A stretch of 64,000 nt of DNA from CALKJP01 sp046299555 (GCA_046299555.1 JBKBHS010000001.1:186001-250000); one strand, 5' to 3'; positions 8,704 through 17,739 are shown, counted from the first letter of the stretch. Translations and numbers: made by a program. The notes: generated by a model from the sequence alone, not told the origin.

Positions 8704-9750
8704 TTAATAATTTTGAAATCGATTAATGTTTACTTCATTCGGTAATTCAATTTTTTTGGAAATATAATCTTTCATTACAGTAGCAAAATAAGGCCCCAAC
8801 ATTACCCCTTTTGTTCCTAAGCCATTAAATACAAACATGTTTTTAAATTGGGGATGTTCACCGAGTAAAGGCCTACGATCTATAACGGTTGGGCGTATTC
8901 CTGCTTCGTGTTGTTTGATATGATATTTTGCTTTCAAAAACTTTTGCAGTTTTTCTTCCAGCTCATTTCTGCCTTTTTCGGTTGTATCAGCTTTAGTTGT
9001 ATGCCACTCATAAGTAGCACCGCACTTAAAACTATCATTTTGCAAAGGCAATAAAAAAACACCTTTATTTAAAGTACAAGCAGGATTAAAGTTAATTATT
9101 TCAAGTGTTAATACTTCTCCTTTAGTTGGTATTAGTGGCAAGTGAGAAAAATAAGGATTATTGAGCATTTGATAGCCTTCACAAAAAACAATTCCTTTAG
9201 CTTTAATATTTTTATATTCTACAAACTCGTCTTTTACTAATACATCATCGTAAATAAATTGCTGTTGTAACAATAAATTTTTTTCTAAAAAAAACTGTTT
9301 CGATTTTTCTAAAAACAAAGGAACATCTAACCACCCTGCATCCTTTACTTCGCCCAAGCCTTCTTTGCTGTCAATTTCATTTATTGTTGCATCATCTTCT
9401 ATTTTCCCTAAATAAGAATTATCAACAGATTTTTTTTTCCAAAGATTTTTCTCCTCTTCGTTTACAAATATTTTTGTTATGGGTAATTTATGCCAACATT
9501 TTATTTGTAAAATTTCTTCGCAATATGAATAAAATGCATCTGCCACAGGAAGCAAATCATCTACCATCCAGCTTTTAACCATGCGTTTAAATACTACAGG
9601 ATTATACAATCCTGCTGCCACTTTAGATGCGCAATGTTGATGATCATTATCTATTATTACAAATGGAATATTCTCTTTATAAAGCTGCCAAGCAAGCGTA
9701 GTACCTGCAAGGCCTTGGCCAACTATAATGTATGATGTACTAAGGCTCAC
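8704..9750 (-). CDS. FAD-dependent oxidoreductase (DAO family)
   Basis: 348 residues beginning with a GTG codon at 9750. The dinucleotide-binding motif VGQGLAGTTLAW starts at residue 10, so no later start would leave an intact FAD fold. The C-terminal GIRPTVIDRRPLLGEHP and FNGLGTKGVMLGP segments are typical of the D-amino-acid/glycine oxidase fold, close to the MnmC C-terminal domain and glycine-oxidase-like proteins. Substrate not assignable. The RidA gene ends one base upstream, so the two are probably co-transcribed; RidA proteins remove reactive imines, which are products of amine oxidases, giving a sensible functional link. Confidence 0.8.
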   Translation of the reverse strand: MSLSTSYIIVGQGLAGTTLAWQLYKENIPFVIIDNDHQHCASKVAAGLYNPVVFKRMVKSWMVDDLLPVADAFYSYCEEILQIKCWHKLPITKIFVNEEEKNLWKKKSVDNSYLGKIEDDATINEIDSKEGLGEVKDAGWLDVPLFLEKSKQFFLEKNLLLQQQFIYDDVLVKDEFVEYKNIKAKGIVFCEGYQMLNNPYFSHLPLIPTKGEVLTLEIINFNPACTLNKGVFLLPLQNDSFKCGATYEWHTTKADTTEKGRNELEEKLQKFLKAKYHIKQHEAGIRPTVIDRRPLLGEHPQFKNMFVFNGLGTKGVMLGPYFATVMKDYISKKIELPNEVNINRFQNY

Positions 9751-9751
9751 A

Positions 9752-10189
9752 TTAATCTATAGTAGCTATTACTTTCAGTTCAATAGCTATAGGAGTTGGA
9801 AGTGCGTTTATTTCAACCGTTGTTCTGCAGGGTAAATTATCTTTAAAATATTCTGCATAAATTTTATTGAACGTATGAAAATCACGCTTCATATTTACCA
9901 AAAAAACCGTAACATCTACAATTTTATCCCACGAACTTCCTGAATCTTCCAATACTGCTTTTATATTGGCAAAAACAGAATGCACTTGCGCTTCAAAATC
10001 GAATTCTATAAAGTTCCCATTATGATCTAACTTTAATCCCGGCACTTCAGAATCGTTGGCATTACTTTTTGGAACACGCGGACCAACTCCTGATAAGAAC
10101 AATAAATTGCCAACTTTGCGTGCATGTGGATACAACCCAACAGGTTTAGGTGCTTTTTGTGATTCTATTCTGTCGTTGCTCATAAGCAT
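9752..10189 (-). CDS. RidA/YjgF family deaminase, resembling 2-aminomuconate deaminase
   Basis: 145 residues, a little longer than classical RidA (about 128). The family core is intact: FLSGVGPR, an FANIKAVLEDSGSSWDKIV block and CRTTVEINALP with the conserved Arg that holds the carboxylate of the enamine/imine substrate. The extended 40-60 loop (SEVPGLKLDHNGNFIEFDFEAQV) is characteristic of the 2-aminomuconate deaminase-like subgroup, which acts in the 2-aminomuconate branch of tryptophan/kynurenine breakdown. An ALDH8-type dehydrogenase that would supply 2-aminomuconate lies at 58388. Subgroup assignment rests on recall of the family and is moderate; RidA superfamily membership is sure. A second ATG at 10183 is possible. 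Confidence 0.85.
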   Translation of the reverse strand: MLMSNDRIESQKAPKPVGLYPHARKVGNLLFLSGVGPRVPKSNANDSEVPGLKLDHNGNFIEFDFEAQVHSVFANIKAVLEDSGSSWDKIVDVTVFLVNMKRDFHTFNKIYAEYFKDNLPCRTTVEINALPTPIAIELKVIATID

Positions 10190-10210
10190 TTTTTAGACTT
10201 ACAAATATAT

Positions 10211-10218
10211 TACTTTTG
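10211..10218 (+). promoter_or_regulatory. Bacteroidota -7 box for the aldo/keto reductase gene
   Basis: TACTTTTG matches the TAnnTTTG consensus used by Bacteroidota housekeeping sigma factor, 66 bases before the start codon in the divergent intergenic region. No good -33 TTG is visible at the right distance. Confidence 0.35.
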
Positions 10219-10283
10219 CAAATTGAACCTAATAAACAAAATCAATCAACGGCTGTTTCAATATCAACTTATAATTTTAAACT

Positions 10284-11273
10284 ATGGAAATGCAATACAG
10301 AAGACTAGGAAAATCGGGCTTAAAAGTATCATTACTAAGCTATGGCTCATGGCTTACATTTGGCAAACAAATAGGTGATGACCAATCAGAAGCGTTAATG
10401 AAATATGCTTATGATAATGGTGTTAATTTTTTTGATAATGCGGAAATATACTCTCGCGGAGAATCTGAACGTGTAATGGGACGCATTTTAAAAAAAATGC
10501 AATGGAGCAGAGATTCATATACTGTTTCTAGTAAAGTGTTTTTTGGCGATGGAGGGAAATTGCCAACACAAGTAGGCTTAAATCGTAAACATGTTGTAGA
10601 AGCTTGCCATGCAGCTCTAAAACGTTTACAAGTAGAATATTTGGATTTATATTTTTGCCATCGTCCGGATAAAGAAACCCCTATTGAAGAAACGGTGTGG
10701 ACTATGCACAACTTAATTCAGCAGGGTAAAATTTTATACTGGGGAACATCAGAATGGAGTGCTCAAGAAATCATGGAAGCGCACATGGTGGCTCAAAAAT
10801 ATAATTTAATAGGGCCTGTAATGGAACAGCCACAATACAATATGTTTCACCGCGAAAAGGTAGAAGTTGAATATAGTCAGATTTATAAAACCGTTGGTTT
10901 GGGAACAACTATTTGGTCGCCATTAGCATCAGGCTTATTAACCGGCAAATACAATGAAGGCATGCCAAAAGATACCCGTTTAAATATAGAAGGTATGGAT
11001 TGGTTACGTGAAAGAACCATTACCGAAGAACGTGTAAATAAAGTAAAACAAATTGCACAAGTTGCAAAAGAATTAGATATGACCACCGCTCAACTTGCTT
11101 TGGTGTGGTGTGCCATTAATCCAAATGTTAGCACCATTATTTTAGGAGCTTCTAAGATTGAACAACTTAAAGAAAATTTAGAAAGCTTGAATCATTTACA
11201 CAAAGTAACTCCAGAGGTCATGGAACGAATAGAAAACATTTTACAAAACAAACCTAAACGTCCGGAGTTTTAG
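10284..11273 (+). CDS. Aldo/keto reductase, Kv-channel beta-subunit/YghZ-like
   Basis: 329 residues covering the complete (alpha/beta)8 fold. The catalytic tetrad is visible: Asp and Tyr in FFDNAEIYSRG, Lys in SSKVF and His in FCHRPD. The C-terminal NADPH-binding part is WSPLASGLLTGKY ... IILGASKIEQLKENL. The overall pattern (Y-x-x-LGKSGLKVS, GESERVMG, YSQIYKTVGLGTTIWSPL) matches the Kv-beta/YghZ group that reduces aldehydes and ketones with NADPH. Single gene, divergent from ridA. A second ATG at 10290 could be used. Confidence 0.9.
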   Translation: MEMQYRRLGKSGLKVSLLSYGSWLTFGKQIGDDQSEALMKYAYDNGVNFFDNAEIYSRGESERVMGRILKKMQWSRDSYTVSSKVFFGDGGKLPTQVGLNRKHVVEACHAALKRLQVEYLDLYFCHRPDKETPIEETVWTMHNLIQQGKILYWGTSEWSAQEIMEAHMVAQKYNLIGPVMEQPQYNMFHREKVEVEYSQIYKTVGLGTTIWSPLASGLLTGKYNEGMPKDTRLNIEGMDWLRERTITEERVNKVKQIAQVAKELDMTTAQLALVWCAINPNVSTIILGASKIEQLKENLESLNHLHKVTPEVMERIENILQNKPKRPEF

Positions 11274-11327
11274 ATTTTTAAAAACTTCTTGCAAAATCAA
11301 ACATTGTGTTTAATTTTGCAAGCTCCT

Positions 11328-11401
<74 letters not shown>

Positions 11402-11406
11402 CCCTT

Positions 11407-11429
11407 ATCCTGCTTATGCAGGATTTTTT
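11407..11429 (+). terminator. Intrinsic terminator of tRNA-Ala
   Basis: ATCCTGC-TTAT-GCAGGAT makes a 7-bp stem with a 4-base loop followed by five T, starting six bases after the tRNA. Confidence 0.9.
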
Positions 11430-11503
11430 GTTAATTCTTCCCTTTCATTTCTTTTCTCAGATTTTTCTATATTGCGTTCGAAAAACTACTACCCTCCCAC
11501 ACC

Positions 11504-11854
11504 ATGAAAAAAATTTTAATTGCCGAAGATGAGCTTATCATTGCTAAAGTATATTCGCGTGTTCTTCAAAAAGAAGGATATGAAGTAAAAAATGTTGCCA
11601 CAGGGAAAGATGCACAGCAGCTATTTGAAGAGTTTAAGCCGGACGTAGCTGTTCTTGACATACAGCTTAAAGGGAATTTAACAGGAATAGATGTTGCACA
11701 GCATATTCGTAAAACATCTAATATTCCACTGGTATTTACTACGGGAAATTCCGCTTTTAATACTCAAAAAGAAATTACCGAATTTAAAAATACACATCTC
11801 TTAAGTAAACCTGTTGACTATAATATCTTCATACAACTTATTAAATCATTATAA
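11504..11854 (+). CDS. Stand-alone response regulator receiver domain (CheY-like)
   Basis: 116 residues form one receiver domain and nothing else. The acidic pair is E8-D9 (ILIAEDE), the phospho-acceptor Asp is about residue 52 (VAVLDIQLKG), the Thr of FTTGNS sits in the switch position and the conserved Lys is in LLSKPVD. There is no output domain, so it must act through partner proteins or as a phosphorelay intermediate. No histidine kinase lies nearby. It is flanked by a tRNA terminator and a secreted peptidase gene 46 bases downstream, which may share its promoter. Confidence 0.9.
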   Translation: MKKILIAEDELIIAKVYSRVLQKEGYEVKNVATGKDAQQLFEEFKPDVAVLDIQLKGNLTGIDVAQHIRKTSNIPLVFTTGNSAFNTQKEITEFKNTHLLSKPVDYNIFIQLIKSL

Positions 11855-11900
11855 TTTTTTGTATATTGCAATTTAACAAAAAATTATAAGCCTTCTTCAT

Positions 11901-14273
11901 ATGAAAAAGTTAATCTTCACATTCTTTTTAACCGTTTTATTTAACTACACTTATGCACAAGAAAAATATTCACGTGTAAAAGTTTTACTTGACGACAAAA
12001 ACACGCTGGAAAAGTTATTATCACTGGGGGTTGCGGCCGACCATGGCGAAGTAAAAAAAGGAACATGGATTATTACAGATTTAAGTGAAGAAGAAATTAC
12101 TATTGCCAAAAATGGAGGCTTTACAATAGAAACCTTGATTGAAGATGTAATTAGCTTTTATGAAAACCAAAATAAATTTCCTGTTAAATCTATTGAAAAC
12201 AGAAATATTTGTAGTGGCAATTCATCAAACATTGTTACACCATCGAATTTTGCATTAGGCAGCATGGGAGGTTTTTTAACCTATGCTGAAATACTGGCAA
12301 ATTTAGACAGTATGGCAGCACGATTTCCAAATTTAATTTCGGTAAAACAACCTATACATACATTTCAAACACATGAAGGACGACCTATTTATTGGGTAAA
12401 AATTTCTGACAATCCAAACAGTAACGAAAACGAACCGGAAGTATTATACGATGCGCTACATCATGCCAGAGAGGCCGCTTCTGTATCGCAATTAATTTTT
12501 TACATGTGGTATTTACTTGAAAACTACAACAGCAGTGCAGAAATTAAATACCTGGTAGATAATTTGGAAATGTATTTTGTGCCATGTGTTAATCCTGATG
12601 GTTATATACGTAATCAAACCACCAACCCAAATGGTGGCGGTATGTGGCGTAAAAACCGCAGAAACAACGGGAACGGAACATTCGGAGTTGACTTAAACAG
12701 AAATTATGGCTACAATTGGGGATATGATAATTCCGGCTCTTCACCCAACAGTAGTTCCGATACGTATAGAGGTCCTTCGGCATTTTCTGAGCCTGAAACT
12801 CAAGCCATGAAATGGTTTTGCGAAAATCATCAATTCAAATTTGCTTTAAATTACCACACCTATGGAGATTTATTAATTTATCCATGGGGATACGAACTTT
12901 CTATTTATACACCAGATTCTGCAGAGTTTGTAAACTTTGCTGAGATTATGACGCAAGACAATAATTACTTATATGGAACAGGTGACCAAACCGTGGGCTA
13001 CGTTACAAATGGCGATTCAGATGATTGGATGTATGGAGAACAAAATACCAAAAACAAAATTTTCTCTATGACACCGGAAGCGGGATTAAGCTCAGATGGT
13101 TTTTGGCCAAACATCAACCGTATTGAAGATATCTGCAAAGTAAATGTTACCCAAAATTTATGGATGGCACATTTAGCTCTTCGCTATGCAAAAGCAACAG
13201 ATAAATCACCATCAGAATTTACACAAACTAGCGGATTTTTAAAATACGACCTACAACGTTTCGGACTAGATAGCCCTGCAACCTATACAGTAAGTATCAC
13301 GCCATTGCAAAACATGGCTTCGGCCGGTGCACCAAAAGCTTATAATAATTTAAGTTTGTTGCAAATTATTACCGATTCCATTTCATTTACATTGAACAGC
13401 AATATTCAACCCGGACAAACATTTAAATATGTGCTATCGGTAAATAATGGTTTATATACTTACAGAGATACTATAACAAAAGTATTCGGTAGCGGAGTTG
13501 TATTGTTTAGCAGTGATGCTAATTCTATGCTTGGATGGACCAGTACCAACTGGAATGTAACAAGCAATCAATTTTATTCTGCTCCAAGTTCTATTACAGA
13601 TTCACCTTCGGGAAATTATCCAAATAATACCAATAGAACCATTACTACCAGCAGCACTACTTCTATTCCACAAAATGCATTATTCCCTAAATTAAGTTTT
13701 TATGCCAAATGGGATATTGAAGCCGGTTATGATTATGTACAAGTTATGGCCTCAGAAGATTTTGGTTCAACATGGACTCCTTTATGCGGTTTGTACACAA
13801 AAACAGGAAATAGTAACCAAGACAATGGAAATCCATTATATGATGGCAAACAATTAATATGGGTAAAAGAAGAAATTGACTTGAGCGATTATATTGGAAA
13901 AGACATTTTAATTCGTTTTAGATTAATTTCAGACGGTGGTGTAACGGCTGATGGCTTTTATTTTGACGATTTAGAAGTAAGCTATATCATTCCTTTTGTA
14001 CCATCAGGCGTTGAAAAAACACAAAGCGAAAGATTAATCAGCGCCTTCCCAAATCCCGCAAACAATTATTTAACCATCAACTATTACATTACAGAAAATG
14101 CAGATTTAAGAATTTTTGATCAGTTTGGCAAACTGGTATATGTTCAAACATTGAATTATGCCAAACAATCAGAAAAGATTGATATTTCAACATTATCATC
14201 AGGCACTTACTATTACCATATACATGATTCAAAAGGGAATAGCAAAACTGAGAAATTGGTTGTAATAAAATAG
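11901..14273 (+). CDS. Secreted M14 zinc carboxypeptidase with type IX sorting domain
   Basis: 790 residues. Signal peptide 1-19 (YTYAQ), a propeptide-like region to about 115, then the M14 catalytic domain. Zn ligands are H188 and E191 in HHAREA and H319 in LNYHTYGD; the DLNRNYGYNWG substrate-binding block and the general-base Glu in SMTPEAG (near residue 392) are also present. After it come a beta-sandwich/MAM-like region (about 520-700, FSSDANSMLGWTSTNWNVTSN ... IDLSDYIGKDILIRFRL), as in immune inhibitor A-like proteases, and a C-terminal Por-type sorting domain (SAFPNPANNYLTI ... GTYYYHIH). An exported digestive or matrix peptidase. Confidence 0.92.
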   Translation: MKKLIFTFFLTVLFNYTYAQEKYSRVKVLLDDKNTLEKLLSLGVAADHGEVKKGTWIITDLSEEEITIAKNGGFTIETLIEDVISFYENQNKFPVKSIENRNICSGNSSNIVTPSNFALGSMGGFLTYAEILANLDSMAARFPNLISVKQPIHTFQTHEGRPIYWVKISDNPNSNENEPEVLYDALHHAREAASVSQLIFYMWYLLENYNSSAEIKYLVDNLEMYFVPCVNPDGYIRNQTTNPNGGGMWRKNRRNNGNGTFGVDLNRNYGYNWGYDNSGSSPNSSSDTYRGPSAFSEPETQAMKWFCENHQFKFALNYHTYGDLLIYPWGYELSIYTPDSAEFVNFAEIMTQDNNYLYGTGDQTVGYVTNGDSDDWMYGEQNTKNKIFSMTPEAGLSSDGFWPNINRIEDICKVNVTQNLWMAHLALRYAKATDKSPSEFTQTSGFLKYDLQRFGLDSPATYTVSITPLQNMASAGAPKAYNNLSLLQIITDSISFTLNSNIQPGQTFKYVLSVNNGLYTYRDTITKVFGSGVVLFSSDANSMLGWTSTNWNVTSNQFYSAPSSITDSPSGNYPNNTNRTITTSSTTSIPQNALFPKLSFYAKWDIEAGYDYVQVMASEDFGSTWTPLCGLYTKTGNSNQDNGNPLYDGKQLIWVKEEIDLSDYIGKDILIRFRLISDGGVTADGFYFDDLEVSYIIPFVPSGVEKTQSERLISAFPNPANNYLTINYYITENADLRIFDQFGKLVYVQTLNYAKQSEKIDISTLSSGTYYYHIHDSKGNSKTEKLVVIK

Positions 14274-14289
14274 ATTTTGTCTTACAATA

Positions 14290-14970
14290 CTAAACTCTTA
14301 ATGTTGACATACCGCCATCTACATGTAAAACTTGACCGGTTGTCCATTTTGCTTCCGTAAGCAAATAAACTGCAGCTTGTGCTATATCATCTGCAGTTCC
14401 AAATCTTTTTAAAGGATGACGGTTAGCTGCATTTTCTTTTTTTGCATCAGTATTTAAAAGAGCAGATGCCAATGGAGTATCAGTAAGCGAAGGGGCAACT
14501 ACATTAACCCTAACTATAGGTGCAAGCTCAGCTGCTGCGCTTCTTGCAAATCCTTCCAATGCTGCTTTAGCTGCTGATATACTAGCATGAAAAGGCATAC
14601 CTTGACTTACAGCAACGGTAGAAAAGAAAACCACTGAAGAAATAGATGATTTTTTTAATACTGGTAAATAGTGTTGAAAAACCTTTACAGCAGAAAGAAA
14701 ATTTACGTTTAAATCACTTAAAATATCATCTTTACTAAGGCGGTTTAGCGGTTTTAGATTTATGCTGCCCGGACAATAAACTAAGCCATCAAGATTGTCA
14801 ATTTCAGGAAATGAGATCGCTGTTGTAACATCTATTTGATGCCACTCTAAACAACTATTCTCTGGGTTAGTTCTTGAGAACACAATTAATTCATGTCCAT
14901 TTTGTAAGAGTAAACGTACTATGGCAGCTCCTATGCCCTTGCTGCCACCAACAACAAGATATTTAGCCAT
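14290..14970 (-). CDS. SDR-family protein lacking the catalytic tyrosine
   Basis: 226 residues with a Rossmann fold: cofactor loop VGGSKGIGAA, an YCPGSIN block in the NAG position, a Ser in FFSTVAVSQG and Lys in SISAAKAALEG. In canonical SDRs the fourth residue before that Lys is Tyr (YxxxK); here it is Ile. So either another residue donates the proton or the protein binds rather than reduces. The end HVDGGMSTL is normal. Last gene of the carotenoid operon, overlapping the small gene upstream by 8 bases. Its step, if any, in pigment or pterin metabolism is unknown. Confidence 0.8.
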   Translation of the reverse strand: MAKYLVVGGSKGIGAAIVRLLLQNGHELIVFSRTNPENSCLEWHQIDVTTAISFPEIDNLDGLVYCPGSINLKPLNRLSKDDILSDLNVNFLSAVKVFQHYLPVLKKSSISSVVFFSTVAVSQGMPFHASISAAKAALEGFARSAAAELAPIVRVNVVAPSLTDTPLASALLNTDAKKENAANRHPLKRFGTADDIAQAAVYLLTEAKWTTGQVLHVDGGMSTLRV

Positions 14971-15136
14971 TCTTTTGTTTTAGTTTTTCCAACTGTTTCA
15001 TAATTTCCTCTGCTTTAGCAAAGGCTCTATCACTTTCTACTCTGTTAGAAGTAGAAAGACGAAAATACTCTTCCATGTAGCGTTTGTATTCCTGCTCTAA
15101 TTTTTTCACAGGATCTTTTTTGAAAAAAGAAAACAT
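14963..15136 (-). CDS. Small Lacal_2735-type protein of unknown function
   Basis: 57 residues from the ATG at 15136, one base after the folE stop codon; a TTG at 15148 inside folE would add four residues. The charged helical sequence (FSFFKKDPVKKLEQEYKRYMEEYFRLSTSNR...AEEIMKQLEKLKQK) resembles the short Lacal_2735 family found across Bacteroidota. Predicted to be one or two amphipathic helices with no catalytic motif. Translationally linked to folE before it and the SDR after it. Function unknown. Confidence 0.75.
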   Translation of the reverse strand: MFSFFKKDPVKKLEQEYKRYMEEYFRLSTSNRVESDRAFAKAEEIMKQLEKLKQKNG

Positions 15137-15137
15137 G

Positions 15138-15833
15138 CTATTTAACAAGATTTAAGAACTCATTTTTACTAGCTTTTTCTAGAAATTTGCCATGATAGCT
15201 AACAGTAACTGTACTGCTACTTACATCCTCAATTCCACGAATAGAAACACACATATGCTTTGCGTCAATCATTACAGCAACATCTTCTGTTTTTAAAACC
15301 TTCTTTAATTCGTTGGCTATTTGTAAAGTCAAACGTTCCTGTACTTGTGGGCGCTTTGCATAATATTGAACTATTCTATTTATTTTAGAAAGACCTATAA
15401 CATTACCATTTGAAATATACGCCACATGTGCTTTGCCTATAATTGGAACAAAATGATGCTCGCAAAATGAATGCAACATAATATCTTTTTCAACAAGCAT
15501 TTCTTTGTACTGATACTTGTTTTCAAACAATGCTACTTTTGGCTTATTAGCAGGATTTAAGCCGCTAAAAACTTCTTTAACATACATTTTTGCTACTCGC
15601 TTTGGTGTACCTTTTAAACTGTCATCCGTTAAATCCAGCCCAAGTGTTAGCATTATTTCACGAAAGTGTTTTTCAATTATTTTAATTTTTTCTTCATCAC
15701 TCAATAAAAAGGCATCAGGTCTTAATGGTGTATCAATAGAAGTAGAAATATGATTTTCACCTATTACATCAAAACTTTCTAATTCATGTTCTTCAATAGG
15801 AATAATTAATTTTTCTGTATTCATATGTGACAT
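15138..15833 (-). CDS. folE: GTP cyclohydrolase I
   Basis: 231 residues. Makes 7,8-dihydroneopterin triphosphate from GTP, the entry to folate and other pterins. Zn ligands are Cys and His of HSFCEHHFVPI and the Cys of DAKHMCVSIRG; the GLSKINRIVQYYAKRPQVQERL block is also diagnostic. Extra N-terminal residues (about 1-40) are usual for Bacteroidota. It sits inside the carotenoid operon, 13 bases after idi, with the small Lacal_2735-type gene directly behind. Confidence 0.95.
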   Translation of the reverse strand: MSHMNTEKLIIPIEEHELESFDVIGENHISTSIDTPLRPDAFLLSDEEKIKIIEKHFREIMLTLGLDLTDDSLKGTPKRVAKMYVKEVFSGLNPANKPKVALFENKYQYKEMLVEKDIMLHSFCEHHFVPIIGKAHVAYISNGNVIGLSKINRIVQYYAKRPQVQERLTLQIANELKKVLKTEDVAVMIDAKHMCVSIRGIEDVSSSTVTVSYHGKFLEKASKNEFLNLVK

Positions 15834-15846
15834 ATTTTAAGTATTG

Positions 15847-16383
15847 TTAAGCAATTTTTTTTACGGTGTGTTGCAAATGTTCTTCTACTCGATTAAAAAT
15901 AATCTTAAACCATTCTGTATAATGCTGTGGGTGATTTTGAATATCATTTTTAATTTCTTCAACTGAAGCATACTTCCATGCTTTTGCCTCTACTGGATTG
16001 ATTTGTGGTAGTCCATCATAAAAGCCAAAAAAGACATGGTCCAGTTCATGCTCTATAAGATTATTGTCTAATTGTGCTTTATAGATGAAAGAAAACTCAT
16101 GACTCAGCTCACACGTAAATCCCATTTCTTCCATCATTCTTCTTTGTGCTGCTTCCATTAATGTTTCTCCCATACGTGGATGACTACAACAGGTATTGGT
16201 CCATAGCCCTCCGGAATGATATTTACTATCTGAACGCTGTTGTAACATCAATTCATTTTTTGAATTGAATACAAAAACAGAAAAGGCTCTATGCAACAAT
16301 CCTTTTTCATGTGCCTCCATTTTCTCCATAAGGCCAAGCTCATTGTCCTGCTCGTCAACTAATATTACTTTTTCTTTAAGCAT
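15847..16383 (-). CDS. idi: Isopentenyl-diphosphate delta-isomerase, type 1
   Basis: 178 residues, full length. Interconverts IPP and DMAPP, feeding carotenoid synthesis. The Nudix-like fold shows the active-site Cys in TNTCCSHP, metal-binding His and Glu residues (HRAFSVFVF, MMEEMGF) and the EHELDHVFFG segment. It overlaps the end of the preceding unknown gene by 8 bases and lies in the same transcript as crtB and crtI. Confidence 0.95.
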   Translation of the reverse strand: MLKEKVILVDEQDNELGLMEKMEAHEKGLLHRAFSVFVFNSKNELMLQQRSDSKYHSGGLWTNTCCSHPRMGETLMEAAQRRMMEEMGFTCELSHEFSFIYKAQLDNNLIEHELDHVFFGFYDGLPQINPVEAKAWKYASVEEIKNDIQNHPQHYTEWFKIIFNRVEEHLQHTVKKIA

Positions 16384-16903
16384 CTCTTTTCTTGTTGAGT
16401 TGATTAATTAATTGCTTGTTTTTTTCTTCTGATAAGCGATTGCTATCTATTAAATCTTTAGCAATATCGCTTTCAAAATCGGTCCAAAGTGTTTTCTTTA
16501 TTAGATATGTATAAATTAATTCTATATCCTTATCAATATTTTTTGATCTGTTTAAAATAGCAGGCAAATTTCTTTCTACTGAAAAACGCAGGTAACGTAT
16601 TTCGAAATTTTCAGGCTCTTTTTTAACTGCTTCATTAATAATCTCTAGGGCTTTATTTACATATTTTAATTTGGTATGAGGCCCTGAGGAAAATTTAGCC
16701 ATTAGTGCTACTGTAGCTCCTTTGTATGCCAGCTCTGTAGCTCCGCTTATTTTTTCCTTTTTTTCGAAATAAGCATGCAATGCTTTTGCTTTATTTACGT
16801 CTTCAGAAGCAATAACAAAAACTTTTCTTAATGTTTCAACATCGTTGTTTGCCCAAACAAGATTAGATAATATTAATAAGTATAGAAAAACAAATCTTCT
16901 CAT
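16376..16903 (-). CDS. Unknown periplasmic protein of the carotenoid operon
   Basis: 175 residues with a signal peptide (MRRFVFLYLLILSNLVWANN). The mature part is helical with TPR-like spacing (YVNKALEIINEAVKKEPENFEIRYLRFSVERNLP) but too short for confident TPR assignment. Two bases separate it from crtB and it overlaps idi by 8 bases. I recognise no named family; its fixed position suggests a role tied to pigment production or membrane status. Confidence 0.7.
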   Translation of the reverse strand: MRRFVFLYLLILSNLVWANNDVETLRKVFVIASEDVNKAKALHAYFEKKEKISGATELAYKGATVALMAKFSSGPHTKLKYVNKALEIINEAVKKEPENFEIRYLRFSVERNLPAILNRSKNIDKDIELIYTYLIKKTLWTDFESDIAKDLIDSNRLSEEKNKQLINQLNKKRDA

Positions 16904-16905
16904 TA

Positions 16906-17739
16906 TTACAACAAATTAAATCTTAAGCGGAAATAAGAACTGAATACCAATCCGATTTTTTTGATGTTTGGAATGCGTGCGCGCTTTCTCATAAGCTCAG
17001 ATGCGGGAATATTTTTAATTTTATTGAATAAATTATAGTAATAAACATAGGCTACATATACTCCAAGCTTAGCCCCCATAGGCAGGTTTAAAATACCTTC
17101 CAATCCGGTTGCAAAATCTTTTTCAATATCAGCTTCTATTTCTTTTTTTACACTTTCATCAAATCGAGACATATCAACTCCGGGGAAATAGGTTCTTCCT
17201 AAATGGAGATAATCAGCCGGTAAGTCGCGTAAAAAATTTATTTTTTGAAATGCCGAACCCAACTTCATAGCTTGGTGTTTCAGGTTATCGTACATTACTT
17301 TATCTCCTTCGCAAAACACCTGAAGACACATCAAACCAACAACTTCGGCAGAACCCAAAATATATTCTTCATAGCTTGACTGGTCATGAAAATTTTGATG
17401 TAAATCCATTTCCATGCTGTGCAAAAATGTATCTATCAGTTCGCGGTCTATTTTATATTTATTTACTACCCATTGAAAACTGTTTAAAATAGGATTTAAG
17501 CTAATGCCTTCATTAATTGCCTTGTAAGTATCTTCCTTAAAACGTTCTAATAAAACTGCCTTATTATGCTCGTGAAAAGTATCCACGATTTCGTCTGCAA
17601 AGCGAACAAATCCATAAATAGCATAAATTGGATCATGAAACTTTTTATGCAAAAGTTTTATTCCCAGTGAGAATGATGTGCTATAGCTGGTTGTAGTAAT
17701 CTTACTACATTTTAAACCTACCTGATCAAACAGTTGCAT
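16906..17739 (-). CDS. crtB: Phytoene/squalene synthase family, phytoene synthase
   Basis: 277 residues. Condenses two geranylgeranyl diphosphates to phytoene. Both Mg-binding Asp-rich motifs are present (FADEIVD near 67-73 and NFLRDLPADYLHLGRTYFP). YSTSFSLG at the N-terminus and the position directly after crtI support phytoene rather than squalene synthase. Overlaps crtI by 14 bases. Confidence 0.92.
   Translation of the reverse strand: MQLFDQVGLKCSKITTTSYSTSFSLGIKLLHKKFHDPIYAIYGFVRFADEIVDTFHEHNKAVLLERFKEDTYKAINEGISLNPILNSFQWVVNKYKIDRELIDTFLHSMEMDLHQNFHDQSSYEEYILGSAEVVGLMCLQVFCEGDKVMYDNLKHQAMKLGSAFQKINFLRDLPADYLHLGRTYFPGVDMSRFDESVKKEIEADIEKDFATGLEGILNLPMGAKLGVYVAYVYYYNLFNKIKNIPASELMRKRARIPNIKKIGLVFSSYFRLRFNLL

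Noticed and set aside
15134..15148. TTG start for the small Lacal_2735-type gene
   Set aside because: ATG at 15136 directly after the folE stop gives the family-like N-terminus MFSFFKK.
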